A DNA stretch of 54,327 nucleotides, from assembly GCA_943329845.2 (NCBI GenBank), contig CALQFM020000022.1:1-54327 (forward strand), in the 5' to 3' direction. A program made the position numbers and the translations under genes. The DNA is from Candidatus Kuenenia stuttgartensis (GTDB taxonomy: Bacteria > Pseudomonadota > Alphaproteobacteria > SMXS01). The stretch's first letter is position 1. Each line of letters begins with the position of its first letter. Shown in pieces: positions 36,264-46,622 of the stretch. The notes below the pieces were generated by a model, which did no database searches, was not told where the DNA came from, and saw only the letters and a program-made list of their open reading frames with translations.

Positions 36264-38636
36264 TCAGCTCCCTTTGGCGGCCGCGCTCCCGGCCTGCAAT
36301 GCGGTCCATACTTTAAGCGGTGTGGCGGGCATGTCGAGTGTCCGCACGCCGATGGCGTCGGTAATGGCGTTGATGACGGCGGGCGGCGAGCCGATGGCGC
36401 CCGCTTCGCCGCAGCCCTTCACGCCCAGCGGATTGTGGGTGCAGTCGGTGCGCACCACATCCAGGTCGAAATTCACCAGGTCGTCGGCCCGCGGCATGGC
36501 GTAGTCCATCATGGAGCCGGTCAGCAACTGACCCGTCTCCCGGTCGTAGCGGCAGGCTTCCAGCATGGCCTGGCCGATGCCCTGGGCGATGCCGCCATGG
36601 ACCTGGCCCTCGACGATCATCGGGTTGATGACCTGGCCGAAATCGTCGACCGCGGTGAACTTGACGATCCGGGTGATACCGGTGTCCGGGTCCACCTCGA
36701 CCTCGCAGACATAGGCCCCGGCCGGATAGGTGAAGTTCTGCGGATCGTAGAACGCGGTCTCCTGCAGGCCCGGCTCCAGCTCCTCCAGCGGATAGTGGTG
36801 CGGCACATAGGCGGCGAAGGCGATCTCGCCGAAGGTCTTGGCCTTGTTGGTGCCCCGCACCCGGAACACGCCGTCCTCGAAGTCGATGTCCTCGGGTTTC
36901 GACTCCAGCAGGTAGGCGGCGATCTTGCGGCACTTCGTGACGATCTTGTCGCTGGCCTTCATCAGCGCCGAGCCGCCCACCGCCAGCGAGCGCGAGCCGT
37001 AGGTGCCCAGGCCGAACTGGCCCTGCGACGTGTCGCCGTGCACCACCTCGATCTGGTCGAGTCCGATGCCCAGGCGGCTCGACACCACCTGGGCGAAGGT
37101 TGTCTCGTGGCCCTGGCCGTGGCTGTGGGTGCCGGTGAAGACGGTGACGTTGCCGGTGGGATTGACCCGGATCTCGGCGGATTCGTAGAGGCCCACGCCC
37201 GCGCCGAGCTGGCCCGCGAGGCGCGACGGCGCCAGGCCGCAGGCTTCGATGTAGCAGGACAGGCCGATGCCGCGCAGCTTGCCGCGCGCCTTCGCCGCCG
37301 CCTTGCGCGCCGGAAAGCCGGCGTAGTCCGACAGCGCCAGCGCCTTGTCGAGGCAGGCCTGATAATCGCCCGTGTCGTAGACCAGCGCGACCGGCGTCGC
37401 ATAGGGGAAGGCGTCCTTGGGGATCAGGTTCCTGCGGCGCAGCTCGGCCGGGTCCATGCCCAGCTCGCGCGCAGCGGTCTCGACGATGCGCTCCAGCAGG
37501 AAGGTCGCTTCCGGACGCCCCGCGCCGCGATAGGCATCGACCGGCGTGGTGTTGGTGAACACCGAGCGGACCTCGACAAAGATCGCCGGCGTGGTGTATT
37601 GGCCAGCCAGCAGGGTGCCGTAGAGATAGGTCGGGATCGACGACGAGAACGTCGACATGTAGGCGCCCAGGTTGGCGATCGTCGACACCTTCAGGCCGAG
37701 GAACCTGCCCTGCGCATCGAGCGCAAGCCGCGCCTTCGTCACATGATCGCGTCCGTGCGCATCGTTGAGGAAGGCCTCCGACCGGTCCGCCGTCCACTTC
37801 ACCGGCCGGCGCAGCCTCTTCGACGCCCAGCCGCAGACCGTTTCCTCGGAGTAGATGAAGATTTTCGAGCCGAAACCGCCGCCCACGTCCGGCGAAACAA
37901 CCCGCAGCTTGTGCTCGGGCGCCAGGCCGACGAAGGCCGACAGCACGAGGCGCGCCAGGTGCGGGTTCTGGCTGGTGGTGTAGAGGGTCAGCATGTCGGT
38001 GCCGGCGTCGTAGTCGCCCAGCGCGGCGCGAGGCTCGATGGCGTTGGGAATCAGCCGGTTGTTGATGATGTCGAGTTCGACCACATGCGCGGCCGAAGCG
38101 AGCGCCGCGTCGGTCGCCGCCTCGTCGCCGAGGGTCCAGTCGTAGCAGAGATTGTTGGCGATGCCGTCATGGATCGGCGCGGTGGACTGCGCCGAGGCGG
38201 TGTCCACATTAGCCGGCAGCTCCTGGAAATCCGGGTCGAGCAGGTCGGCGCCCGCTTGCGCGGCCTCGCGGGTCTCGCCGATCACCACGGCATAGGGTTC
38301 GCCCACATACCGGACGGTGCCTTGCGACAGCGCCGGATGGGGCGGCTGCTTCATCGGCGAGCCGTCGCGGGAGTGGATCATCCAGCCACAGGGCAGCGGC
38401 CCGATTCCGTCGGCGGCCAGGTCGGCGCCGGTCAGCACGGCGACGACGCCGGGCAACGCCTCGGCGCCGGATATGTCCAGCGATCCGATCCGGGCGTGGG
38501 CGTAGGGCGAGCGGGCGAACACCGCGTGGAGCTGGCCCGGACGGTTGATGTCGTCCGTGTAGCGCCCGCGCCCGGTGATGAACCGTACGTCTTCCTTGCG
38601 CCTGACCCGCGCGCCGATTCCGGTCTCCGCCGTCAT
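36264..38636 (-). CDS. Molybdenum hydroxylase large subunit (CoxL-like, form II)
   Basis: 790 residues. [44 protein letters not shown] and GCGEAGAIG are all present. The AYRGAGR loop again indicates form II, so CO is not the expected substrate; purines, N-heterocycles or aldehydes are likelier. Clearly more distant from the other two large subunits. It is in operon with coxG, coxS and coxM-like genes, so this set alone forms a complete three-subunit enzyme. Confidence 0.93.
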   Translation of the reverse strand: MTAETGIGARVRRKEDVRFITGRGRYTDDINRPGQLHAVFARSPYAHARIGSLDISGAEALPGVVAVLTGADLAADGIGPLPCGWMIHSRDGSPMKQPPHPALSQGTVRYVGEPYAVVIGETREAAQAGADLLDPDFQELPANVDTASAQSTAPIHDGIANNLCYDWTLGDEAATDAALASAAHVVELDIINNRLIPNAIEPRAALGDYDAGTDMLTLYTTSQNPHLARLVLSAFVGLAPEHKLRVVSPDVGGGFGSKIFIYSEETVCGWASKRLRRPVKWTADRSEAFLNDAHGRDHVTKARLALDAQGRFLGLKVSTIANLGAYMSTFSSSIPTYLYGTLLAGQYTTPAIFVEVRSVFTNTTPVDAYRGAGRPEATFLLERIVETAARELGMDPAELRRRNLIPKDAFPYATPVALVYDTGDYQACLDKALALSDYAGFPARKAAAKARGKLRGIGLSCYIEACGLAPSRLAGQLGAGVGLYESAEIRVNPTGNVTVFTGTHSHGQGHETTFAQVVSSRLGIGLDQIEVVHGDTSQGQFGLGTYGSRSLAVGGSALMKASDKIVTKCRKIAAYLLESKPEDIDFEDGVFRVRGTNKAKTFGEIAFAAYVPHHYPLEELEPGLQETAFYDPQNFTYPAGAYVCEVEVDPDTGITRIVKFTAVDDFGQVINPMIVEGQVHGGIAQGIGQAMLEACRYDRETGQLLTGSMMDYAMPRADDLVNFDLDVVRTDCTHNPLGVKGCGEAGAIGSPPAVINAITDAIGVRTLDMPATPLKVWTALQAGSAAAKGS

Positions 38637-38687
38637 CGCCGACTCCCCGTTTCAGTCTCCGGCGAAAATCCGGCCGCCGTCCGGTGC

Positions 38688-39158
<471 letters not shown>

Positions 39159-39196
39159 ATTGTCCCCGAATTCCCCGAGAAAGTCCCCGAATCCCG

Positions 39197-39793
39197 TCAC
39201 GTTACCACGAAGTATATCACCAGAATCGCCGCAATCACGAGGATGCCGATGGTGAGCGGCGAAGCCCAACTCTTCTTTGCCGCCGCTGCCGCCGGCACGG
39301 CCGCGGGGGCCGCGCCAACCGGCGCCGATTGCGCCTGGGACTGGGCCTGCGCCTCGCCGCCCACGATCGCCGTGAACGTGCCGAAGAACTCATCCGCCAT
39401 TTTCTTGACGGTGCCGGCCACCAGCCGCGCGCCGACCTGTGCCAGCTTGCCGCCGACCTGAGCGTCGACCGCATAGGTCAGCAACGTGCCGTCGCCGTCG
39501 TCCGCCAGCACGACCTTGGCCGTGCCCTTGGCGAATCCGGCCACACCGCCCTTGCCTTCGCCGAGGATCGTGTAGCCATTCGGCGGATCGATGTCCTCGA
39601 GCGTCACATCGCCCGTGAATTTGGCGCTGACGGGACCGACCTTTGCCTGAACCACGGCGGACATGACCGTATCCGACGTCTTCTGGATCGATTCGCAGCC
39701 CGGAATGCAACGGCCGAGTGTCTCGGTGTCGTTCAGCGCTTCCCATACACGCTGACGCGGAGCCGGGATGCGGTATTCGCCGTGAAAATCCAT
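39197..39793 (-). CDS. CoxG-like SRPBCC protein with C-terminal membrane anchor
   Basis: 198 residues. An SRPBCC-fold lipid-binding-type domain ([52 protein letters not shown]) is followed by an Ala/Pro-rich linker and one C-terminal helix, [18 protein letters not shown]. CoxG anchors the hydroxylase to the membrane in CO oxidisers, so it would tether this enzyme near the respiratory chain. First gene of the operon. Confidence 0.9.
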   Translation of the reverse strand: MDFHGEYRIPAPRQRVWEALNDTETLGRCIPGCESIQKTSDTVMSAVVQAKVGPVSAKFTGDVTLEDIDPPNGYTILGEGKGGVAGFAKGTAKVVLADDGDGTLLTYAVDAQVGGKLAQVGARLVAGTVKKMADEFFGTFTAIVGGEAQAQSQAQSAPVGAAPAAVPAAAAAKKSWASPLTIGILVIAAILVIYFVVT

Positions 39794-40004
39794 GCCGGGA
39801 TACTCTCCAATGCCGCGCGCAGGGCCGCTTTGCGTCGCCGCAATCGGAAACTAGAGCCTGCGACATTGATGTCCAAGAGTTTTGTTTTATGTCCTGCGGG
39901 CTATATCGCTCAAAATTTGTGCAGTCATACATGAAGGCAAAAGTTCAACACAGTCATGCGCAGTCCCAAACACCTTTTGCTGGTCGCGTGGTAGGGAAGA
40001 AGCT

Positions 40005-40022
40005 ACATTCTCGGCAGAATGT
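40005..40022. promoter_or_regulatory. Putative TetR operator upstream of the cox regulator
   Basis: ACATTCT-CGGC-AGAATGT is a perfect inverted repeat with 7-base arms, 47 bases upstream of the TetR start in the intergenic region shared with the divergent coxG operon. Two CAGTCAT direct repeats (39922 and 39951) lie between it and coxG. Together these make a shared control region likely. Confidence 0.5.
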
Positions 40023-40068
40023 CTTTTTCAGACAGTCCTGACGGATTTGTTTGGACGGAGGACCCCAA

Positions 40069-40743
40069 GTGGCTTTGATGCGACGCGCCCGCCGGCGCGA
40101 CCTAAATCTGGAGAACGGCCAGTCCGCTTCAATGGGCTGGCAGGCCCAGAAGAGCGCCGCGACGCAGCGGCGCGTTCTCGAAGCCGCGATCGCCTGCTTC
40201 GTCGAGGTTGGCTATGCCCGCACGACGACGACGCTGATCGCCGAGCGCGCCGGCCTGTCGCGCGGCGCCATGCTTCACCATTTCCCGTCCAAGGCCGAAG
40301 TGGTCAAGGCGGCGATAGACTATCTGCATACCAAGCGGCTGCGCGCATTCCGCAAGGCCATAGCGGCCATCCAGCCGGGCAATGATCAGGTGCGTTCGGC
40401 ACTGCGGGCCTACTGGGCGCAGGTCACCCACCCGCTGTTCTTCGCCTTCGTCGAGCTAAAGGTAAATGGCCGAACCGATCCGGAGCTGGCCGAGATTCTC
40501 GACCCCGCGCAGGCGGCGTTCGACGAGGAATGGACCGATACGGCGCGCGAGTTGTTTCCCGAATGGCGCGACGATCCGAATGGCCTCGAGACCGCGCTCG
40601 ACCTGCTGCAATACGTGCTGGACGGCATGGCCCTCAACCTCGCCGACGGACGCCCGAACGTGCACAGCGATCGAATGCTCGACTATCTGGAATCGCGGCT
40701 GCGCGAGCTGCGTCCCCTGGTCTCGACACGCGCCGCCGAATAA
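40069..40743 (+). CDS. TetR/AcrR family transcriptional regulator
   Basis: 224 residues from a GTG at 40069 with GGAGG seven bases upstream; the ATGs at 40078 and 40132 are alternatives, and the first 20 residues are basic and poorly conserved. Helix-turn-helix: QRRVLEAAIACFVEVGYARTTTTLIAERAGLSRGAMLHHFPSK. It faces away from the coxG-S-L-M-L operon and is its likely regulator. It is clearly related to the TetR at 16 kb (both share the TTTT, AGLSRGA/AGVTRGA helix). Confidence 0.88.
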   Translation: MALMRRARRRDLNLENGQSASMGWQAQKSAATQRRVLEAAIACFVEVGYARTTTTLIAERAGLSRGAMLHHFPSKAEVVKAAIDYLHTKRLRAFRKAIAAIQPGNDQVRSALRAYWAQVTHPLFFAFVELKVNGRTDPELAEILDPAQAAFDEEWTDTARELFPEWRDDPNGLETALDLLQYVLDGMALNLADGRPNVHSDRMLDYLESRLRELRPLVSTRAAE

Positions 40744-40805
40744 CCTCCGGCCAGCGGTTCTAACACCCGCCGCATCGATGGCCTGGGCGCGCTGCCACGC
40801 GGGCC

Positions 40806-42026
40806 TCACGGATCGACCAGGATTACCCGCAAGTCATTCACGTTTGTCCGTGTAGGCCCGCTGATCACCTGCCGATCCAGCGCAGCGAAGAATGCACCCG
40901 AATCGTTGCGACGCTGTGCCTGGGCGGGATCAACGCCCGCCTGCGAGGCAAGCGCCATGGCGCCGGCGTCGAACCAAGCACCCGCCGCCTCGGTTGCGCC
41001 GTCGATGCCATCGGTGTCACAAGCCATGCCGGACAGGCGCGGATCGCCGCCGCAGCCTAGCATCAGCGCCAGGACGTACTCATGGCTTGGGCCGCCGGTG
41101 CCGTCGCCGGTAACGGTGACGGTAAGCTCGCCGCCCGAAACCAGCGCCGCCCTTTCGCCGCGCCCGAGGAAATCCCTCGCTAGGGCCGCGTGCTGCGCCG
41201 CCACATGCCGCGCCTCGCCCTCGATCGCATCGCCCAGCTCCACCACCTTGTAGCCCGCAGACTCGGCAACGGCGGCGGCGGCGGCCAGCGCATCGGCGGG
41301 CCGGGCGACCAGCACGTAGTCGCCCCACGGCTCGGCGGGCACGTCGGCGCCTGTATCGAGATGACGACGAACGGCTCTGGGCACCTCCAGCCGGTAGCGG
41401 TCGAGCACCGCGCGCGCGTCGGCGAAGCTGGTGGGATCGGGAACGGTCGGGCCCGAGGCGATCACCAGCATGTCGTCTCCGGGCACGTCCGAGATGGCGA
41501 GTGTCAGCAGACGCGCGGGCCTCGCCGCCTGGGCCAGCCTGCCACCCTTGATCGCCGACAGATGGCGGCGGACGCAGTTGATCTCGGAGATGGTCGCGCC
41601 CGCCTTCAGCAGCACCGACGTCACGGCCTGCTTGTCGGCAAGCGTCAGGCCGGGAGCGGGGAGCGGCAGCAGCGCCGATCCGCCCCCCGACAGCAGGCAG
41701 ATGACCAGATCATCGGGCGTCAGCCCGGTCACCATGCCAAGGATGCGCCGGGCAGCGCGCTCGCCATTGGCGTCGGGCACCGGATGGCCGGCCTCGGCGA
41801 TCTCGATGGATGTCGTCGGCGCGGCGTGGCCGTAACGGGTGACGACGAGGCCTTCGACCGGCGCCGGATAATGCGCTTCCAGGACCCGCGCCATCTCGGC
41901 GCTGGCCTTCCCGGCGCCAACTACAACGGTGCGCCCCCGCGGCGGATTCGGCAGATGCGGCGGCAGGCAGTGCTCCGGCTGGGCGGCCCTCACCGCCGCG
42001 TCGAACATGCGCCGCAGCAGGTCCAT
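40806..42026 (-). CDS. Glycerate 2-kinase (MOFRL family)
   Basis: 406 residues. VVGAGKASAEMARVLE at the start, LLSGGGSALLPLPAPG and NCVRRHLSAIKGGRLA in the middle, then the MOFRL domain with SGGELTVTVTGDGTGGPSHE and ACDTDGIDG. It phosphorylates glycerate to 2-phosphoglycerate. The start overlaps the stop of the next gene by one base (TGATG), so it is coupled to tartronate semialdehyde reductase. Together they carry glyoxylate-derived carbon into central metabolism. Confidence 0.93.
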   Translation of the reverse strand: MDLLRRMFDAAVRAAQPEHCLPPHLPNPPRGRTVVVGAGKASAEMARVLEAHYPAPVEGLVVTRYGHAAPTTSIEIAEAGHPVPDANGERAARRILGMVTGLTPDDLVICLLSGGGSALLPLPAPGLTLADKQAVTSVLLKAGATISEINCVRRHLSAIKGGRLAQAARPARLLTLAISDVPGDDMLVIASGPTVPDPTSFADARAVLDRYRLEVPRAVRRHLDTGADVPAEPWGDYVLVARPADALAAAAAVAESAGYKVVELGDAIEGEARHVAAQHAALARDFLGRGERAALVSGGELTVTVTGDGTGGPSHEYVLALMLGCGGDPRLSGMACDTDGIDGATEAAGAWFDAGAMALASQAGVDPAQAQRRNDSGAFFAALDRQVISGPTRTNVNDLRVILVDP

Positions 42027-42907
42027 CAGTCGCGCCGGGTCAGCGCTTCCAGCCGGGCGAGCAGGCTGGACGTGTCCCACCGGCCGCCGCCCAGGCCCTG
42101 CACCTCGCCATAGAACTGGTCGACCAGCGCGGTCAGCGGCAGGTGCGCGCCGTTGCGCCGCGCCTCGTCGAGCGTCATGCCCAGATCCTTGCGCATCCAA
42201 TCGACGGCGAAGCCGTGATTGAACTTGCCGTCGGTCATGGTCTCGTAGCGGTTCTCCATCTGCCAGCTCTGCGCCGCGCCGTGACGGATGACATCGACTA
42301 CGGCGCGGGGATCCAGTCCCGCCTGTTTGGCGAAGTGAAGGCCCTCCGACAGTCCCTGCACCACGCCCGCGATGCAGATCTGGTTGACCATCTTGGTGAG
42401 CTGGCCGTGGCCTGCCGGCCCCATCAGCCGCACCGCCTTGGCGAACACGGTCATGGCGGCCTCGGCCCGGGCGAACACCGCCGGATCGCCGCCCACCATC
42501 ACCGTCAGCTTGCCGTTCTCGGCGCCGGCCTGGCCGCCGGAAACCGGCGCGTCCAGCACGCCGATGCCGCGCGCCTTGCCCGCCTCGTCCAGCTCCCGCG
42601 CCAGCATGGCCGACGCCGTGGTGTGGTCGATCAGGATGCTGCCCGGCTTCATGGCGGCGAATGCGCCGTCCTTCCCCAGGATCACCTGGCGCACGTCATC
42701 GTCATTGCCGACGCAGGAGAACACCATGCCGCAGCCTTCGGCTGCCTCGGCGGGCGTCGCCGCGGTGCCGCCGCCATGCTGCGCCACCCAGGCATCGGCG
42801 CGCGCCTTTGTCCGGTTATAGACCGTGACCTCGTAGCCCGCCGCCTTCAGGTGCCCGGCCATGGGATAGCCCATCACGCCCAGGCCCAGAAACGCCACCT
42901 TCTCCAT
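42026..42907 (-). CDS. Tartronate semialdehyde reductase / 3-hydroxyisobutyrate dehydrogenase family
   Basis: 293 residues. NAD(P)-binding FLGLGVMGYPMAGHL, substrate motif DAPVSGGQAGAENG, and catalytic Lys in GHGQLTKMVNQ. The family holds several reductases; the translational coupling with glycerate 2-kinase makes tartronate semialdehyde reductase the best choice. Upstream of it is a 215-base gap shared with the divergent chromate transporter. Confidence 0.9.
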   Translation of the reverse strand: MEKVAFLGLGVMGYPMAGHLKAAGYEVTVYNRTKARADAWVAQHGGGTAATPAEAAEGCGMVFSCVGNDDDVRQVILGKDGAFAAMKPGSILIDHTTASAMLARELDEAGKARGIGVLDAPVSGGQAGAENGKLTVMVGGDPAVFARAEAAMTVFAKAVRLMGPAGHGQLTKMVNQICIAGVVQGLSEGLHFAKQAGLDPRAVVDVIRHGAAQSWQMENRYETMTDGKFNHGFAVDWMRKDLGMTLDEARRNGAHLPLTALVDQFYGEVQGLGGGRWDTSSLLARLEALTRRD

Positions 42908-43122
42908 CGCACTTCCCTTCCAGCCGGTTTGGCGGCCAGCATAGAAACCTTCCCCTGACGAGGAAAGGCCGTCACCGGCACGTCATGCAAGCCAGGCATC
43001 TTGCGCCCCTGCTGACGGACGCATAGCCTGTGCGCCGGGGATCGCCGTCTCCCCGAAGATGGACCATCCATCCAAGCGCGGCGCTTCCGGCGCCCATGTG
43101 CGCCCGTCATGGAGCATGAGAG

Positions 43123-44472
43123 ATGGATGGCCAATCGCCCCCGGCACCGCAGGTTTCCTTCGGCGAGTTGTTCCGCACCTTCTGCAAGATCGGCCTGCTG
43201 GGCTTCGGGGGCCCGGCCGGTCAGATCGCGCTGATGCACCGCGTACTGGTGGAGGAGAAGCGGTGGATCGGCGAGGGCCGGTTCCTGCACGCCCTCAACT
43301 ACTGCATGCTGCTGCCCGGCCCGGAGGCGCAACAGCTCGCCACCTATATCGGCTGGATGCTGCACCGGACACGGGGCGCCATCGCCGCCGGGCTGCTGTT
43401 CATCCTGCCCGGCTTTTTCATCATCGTCGCACTGAGCACGGCGTACATGCTGTTCCACCAGACGGCCTGGCTGGGCACCGTGTTCTTCGGGCTGAAAGCC
43501 GCCGTACTCGCCATCGTCGTCGAGGCCCTGCTCCGCGTGGCGAAACGGGCGCTCAGGACCAGGCTGATGGTCGCGGTCGCCGCGCTCGCCTTCCTCGCCC
43601 TGTTCCTGTTCCGGGTGCCCTTCCCGCTGGTGATCGCGTCGGCGGGCATCGTCGGCTACCTGGTGGCGAGGATCAGGCCCGACCTGCTCGCGCCACCCGC
43701 CGGCCACGGCGCACCGGCCGGTCCGGAGGCCATCGACGCGCTGCCGCCGGTGCGGCCGACCTGGCGCCGGGCGCTGGGCATCACTGCCGTTTGGGCCGGC
43801 ATCTGGGCCAGTCTGCCGTTGGTGCTGATGGCCCTGTTCGGCTGGGACAGCGTCTATGCGCCCATCGCGCTGTTCTTCTCCAAGATGGCCGTCGTGACGT
43901 TCGGCGGCGCCTACGCGGTGCTGAGCTACGTGGCGCAGGAAGCCGTCGGCACCTATGGCTGGCTGCAGCCCGGCGAGATGCTGGACGGGCTGGCGCTGGC
44001 CGAGACGACACCCGGGCCGCTGATCCTGGTGCTTACTTTCGTCGGGTTCATTGCCGGCTTCCGCGACGCGGCCGGGCTCGACCCGTTGACCGGCGGCCTG
44101 CTTGGTGCGCTGCTGGCCACCTGGGTAACCTTCGTGCCGTGCTTCCTGTGGATCCTGCTGGGCGCGCCCTATGTAGAGCACTTATTGGGAAACCGCGCGC
44201 TGACGCTCGCCCTGGGCGCCGTCACCGCCGCGGTGGTCGGCGTGATCCTGAACCTGGCGCTTTGGTTCGGCTTGCATGTCCTGTTCGCCGCGCACCGCCC
44301 CATGAGCCTGGGTCCGCTGGTTCTCGATCTTCCGGTGCCATCCTCGCTCGATCCAGTGGCGCTGCTTTTGGCCGCCGCCGCCATGATCGCGCTGCTGCGC
44401 CTCAAATGGGGCGTCCTCCCCGTCCTGGGGGGATGCGCCGTCGCCGGCGCCGCGATGCGGCTGATCGCCTAG
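43123..44472 (+). CDS. chrA: Chromate transporter ChrA family
   Basis: 449 residues, the long bidomain form with two homologous halves. First half: FGELFRTFCKIGLLGFGGPAGQIALMH and LLPGPEAQQLATYIGW. Second: ALFFSKMAVVTFGGAYAVLSYVAQEA and LAETTPGPLILVLTFVGF. Around 10 membrane helices. It exports chromate from the cytoplasm in known members. A 13-base palindrome AAGCGCGGCGCTT (43074-43086) lies 36 bases upstream. Stop is three bases from the end of the convergent ATP-grasp gene. Confidence 0.95.
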   Translation: MDGQSPPAPQVSFGELFRTFCKIGLLGFGGPAGQIALMHRVLVEEKRWIGEGRFLHALNYCMLLPGPEAQQLATYIGWMLHRTRGAIAAGLLFILPGFFIIVALSTAYMLFHQTAWLGTVFFGLKAAVLAIVVEALLRVAKRALRTRLMVAVAALAFLALFLFRVPFPLVIASAGIVGYLVARIRPDLLAPPAGHGAPAGPEAIDALPPVRPTWRRALGITAVWAGIWASLPLVLMALFGWDSVYAPIALFFSKMAVVTFGGAYAVLSYVAQEAVGTYGWLQPGEMLDGLALAETTPGPLILVLTFVGFIAGFRDAAGLDPLTGGLLGALLATWVTFVPCFLWILLGAPYVEHLLGNRALTLALGAVTAAVVGVILNLALWFGLHVLFAAHRPMSLGPLVLDLPVPSSLDPVALLLAAAAMIALLRLKWGVLPVLGGCAVAGAAMRLIA

Positions 44473-44475
44473 CCC

Positions 44476-46614
44476 TCAGGCGGCGGCGCCCGCGACCACG
44501 AGCCGTATGCCGGCCAGGCCGCGCCGGATGATATCGGGGCCATGGCCCATGCTCCACGCGGCTGCCGCCGCGAGCGCGGCGTCCTCGGCCGTGCACGCGA
44601 TCTGCGAACTGCCGCCACCAAGGCTCGCCAGATCGATGACATCGCCGCCGACACGCAGGAGCCAGCCACCGCCGCTCCGGTCGACGATCACGGCGTCATG
44701 CCCTGCCTTGACGTGCTCACGGACCGCCGCCATTTCGCCCCCTGCCGACGACAGCACGACGCGGGCGTTGCGCAGCGAACCAATGAGCCGCCGCCACGCC
44801 GCCGCCCGGGAATCGACGACCACGCCGCCAAGGCTGATCGGCAACAGCACCAGCGCGAGGTGGTCCAGCGCGGCCGGGTCCAGGTCTACCCCGTCAAACC
44901 GTGTTCCGGCCAGGACGACCGTGCTGCACCGGTCGAACGGCATGTATGTCCGCAATACTGAACTGTCCGATACGGCGACGACCATCGCGTCGATGTCCCT
45001 GTCGATCAACGGCGTGAGCGCCGAGGCGAAAAGGTTTGGCGGCGCATCATGAAGGATCCTGCCGCCGCTGCTGGCCTGCCGCGAAGAGGCGACGGCGGTG
45101 CGCAATCCCGCCGCTTCCAAAATCCGCGCCACCAGCGCAGGCAGGGGCGAGTCCGTGGCGGCACCGACGACCATCGCGATGGGAATGCGTCCCTCGCCTG
45201 CCACCAGGGTCCGGAGAATCTGGCCATAGAGATGCTTGGAGGTGGTGTTGCCGATCGTCGGCTGGGCGTTCACCTCGCAGATCGCCGCGCCCGTCTCTTT
45301 CCAGGACCGGGAGATGTCGGGGATCAGCAGGTCGATGCCGGCCAGGTCCAGCCGCAGCGCGGCGGCGGCCCGTTCGGCCAGCAGCCGGTTGTCCGGATGT
45401 ACCTGGCCGAACACTTCCTGAGGCGTGCCACCCGACGCGACATTGGCCGCGCGGCGCAGACGAATCCGCTCGCCGGCGGCCGGCACCGTATCAAGCGTCA
45501 TGCCGTACTCGGCGAGCAACTCGGCCGCCTCCCGGTCAAACAGCAGCGGCTTGAGTGGCGCGTCGGCACGCCGGGCACGGGCAGGCTCCTGGTTCAGGCG
45601 TTCAACCAGTTGCGCCACCGTGCTGATGCCGTCGCCGGTGACCCCGCCCGGCACCCGCTCGAGCGCCCAGATCATCCGGCCGTCGTGGACCACCAGGCGA
45701 AAGTCGCGGCCGTGCACGTGTTTTTCGACCATGACGTTGGCGGAAGCCGCCCGCGCCGCCTCGTATGCCTGGATCACGCCTCTGTCGTCGGTGAGCCCGG
45801 CGGCGACCGCAACGCCGCCATCCCTGTCCGACGGCTTGACGACGACCGGATATCCGATCTTGATCGCGGCGTCGACCGCCTCGTCGGCCGACGCGACCGC
45901 CAGGTGCCTGGGCACCGGCAGGCCCGCCTGACGGAGCACAGTCGCCGCCGCCATCTTGCTGCGGGCCAGACGCATGGAGATGGCAGGCGTGACGTCGGTC
46001 AGCGTGCTTTCGAGCCAGCGGGCCCGTGAGCCCATGCCGATCTGGAACACTTCCGCGGCGATCCTGAACCACGGCATCCTGCTGTCATAGGCCGCCTGCA
46101 GGAAGTGGCGCGTATTGGATCCGCCAAAACGCACGCCCACATACCGGTCCACGAAGGCGGCCACCCGAGCTTTGGCGTTCTCCACGGCCTGCGGCTCCTG
46201 AATACCACCGCCGAGCAGGTCGCAGAGCAGATCGACGACGATCCCCAGCGCCATGCCCGCAGCATCCACGTTGACGGTCGGCAGGGCGAGCAACAGCACG
46301 CCGTCCCGCGCGCCCAGAAGGCGGCCCTGGTCGAAGACAGGCTGGCCGCCGGCACGCTGCAGTTCCGCGGTCCAGCGGATGATCAGGTCGGCGATGGACG
46401 ACACGGGTGCGTCCTCGCCGTCGCTTCGCGGAATCAGCGTCGACAACATCGCATCGATGGCCGCCCAATCGGTGGTGGACAGGGCCTTCGCCGTCACGGT
46501 GGCCTTGAGGAATTGCTGCCTCAGACCATAACCAAAACCACCCGTGGAGAACTCTCGCCGAAGCACGGTGACCGCGCGGGCAGAAGGGATTCCCGCCGTG
46601 CTTTCCTCGGCCAT
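44476..46614 (-). CDS. Cyanophycin synthetase-like ATP-grasp ligase with dead Mur domain
   Basis: 712 residues. N-terminal domain (about 20-195), bridge GMGSRARWLESTLTD, ATP-grasp (about 218-470) with K260 in VVVKPSD, VEKHVHGRDFRLV, LAGIDLL and E447/N449 in CEVNAQPTIGN. Residues 478-712 follow the course of the CphA Mur-ligase domain (for example DAMVVAVSDSSVLRTYMPFDRC) but the P-loop reads VVGAATDSP where GTNGKTTT is expected, so this part should not bind ATP. Predicted to join a carboxylate to an amine in one ATP-dependent step. Eight bases after a methyltransferase gene, same strand; paralogue at 17792. Confidence 0.82.
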   Translation of the reverse strand: MAEESTAGIPSARAVTVLRREFSTGGFGYGLRQQFLKATVTAKALSTTDWAAIDAMLSTLIPRSDGEDAPVSSIADLIIRWTAELQRAGGQPVFDQGRLLGARDGVLLLALPTVNVDAAGMALGIVVDLLCDLLGGGIQEPQAVENAKARVAAFVDRYVGVRFGGSNTRHFLQAAYDSRMPWFRIAAEVFQIGMGSRARWLESTLTDVTPAISMRLARSKMAAATVLRQAGLPVPRHLAVASADEAVDAAIKIGYPVVVKPSDRDGGVAVAAGLTDDRGVIQAYEAARAASANVMVEKHVHGRDFRLVVHDGRMIWALERVPGGVTGDGISTVAQLVERLNQEPARARRADAPLKPLLFDREAAELLAEYGMTLDTVPAAGERIRLRRAANVASGGTPQEVFGQVHPDNRLLAERAAAALRLDLAGIDLLIPDISRSWKETGAAICEVNAQPTIGNTTSKHLYGQILRTLVAGEGRIPIAMVVGAATDSPLPALVARILEAAGLRTAVASSRQASSGGRILHDAPPNLFASALTPLIDRDIDAMVVAVSDSSVLRTYMPFDRCSTVVLAGTRFDGVDLDPAALDHLALVLLPISLGGVVVDSRAAAWRRLIGSLRNARVVLSSAGGEMAAVREHVKAGHDAVIVDRSGGGWLLRVGGDVIDLASLGGGSSQIACTAEDAALAAAAAWSMGHGPDIIRRGLAGIRLVVAGAAA

Positions 46615-46622
46615 CCCGCGCG

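Noticed and set aside
33091-36504. 1137-codon open frame opposite the cox genes
   Set aside because: It is a high-GC shadow of two well-recognised genes on the minus strand, rich in Arg, Gly and His, with no domain.
43074-43086. Palindrome AAGCGCGGCGCTT as a riboswitch or terminator
   Set aside because: It is too short, and GC-rich DNA yields such dyads often; kept only as a note under the chromate transporter.
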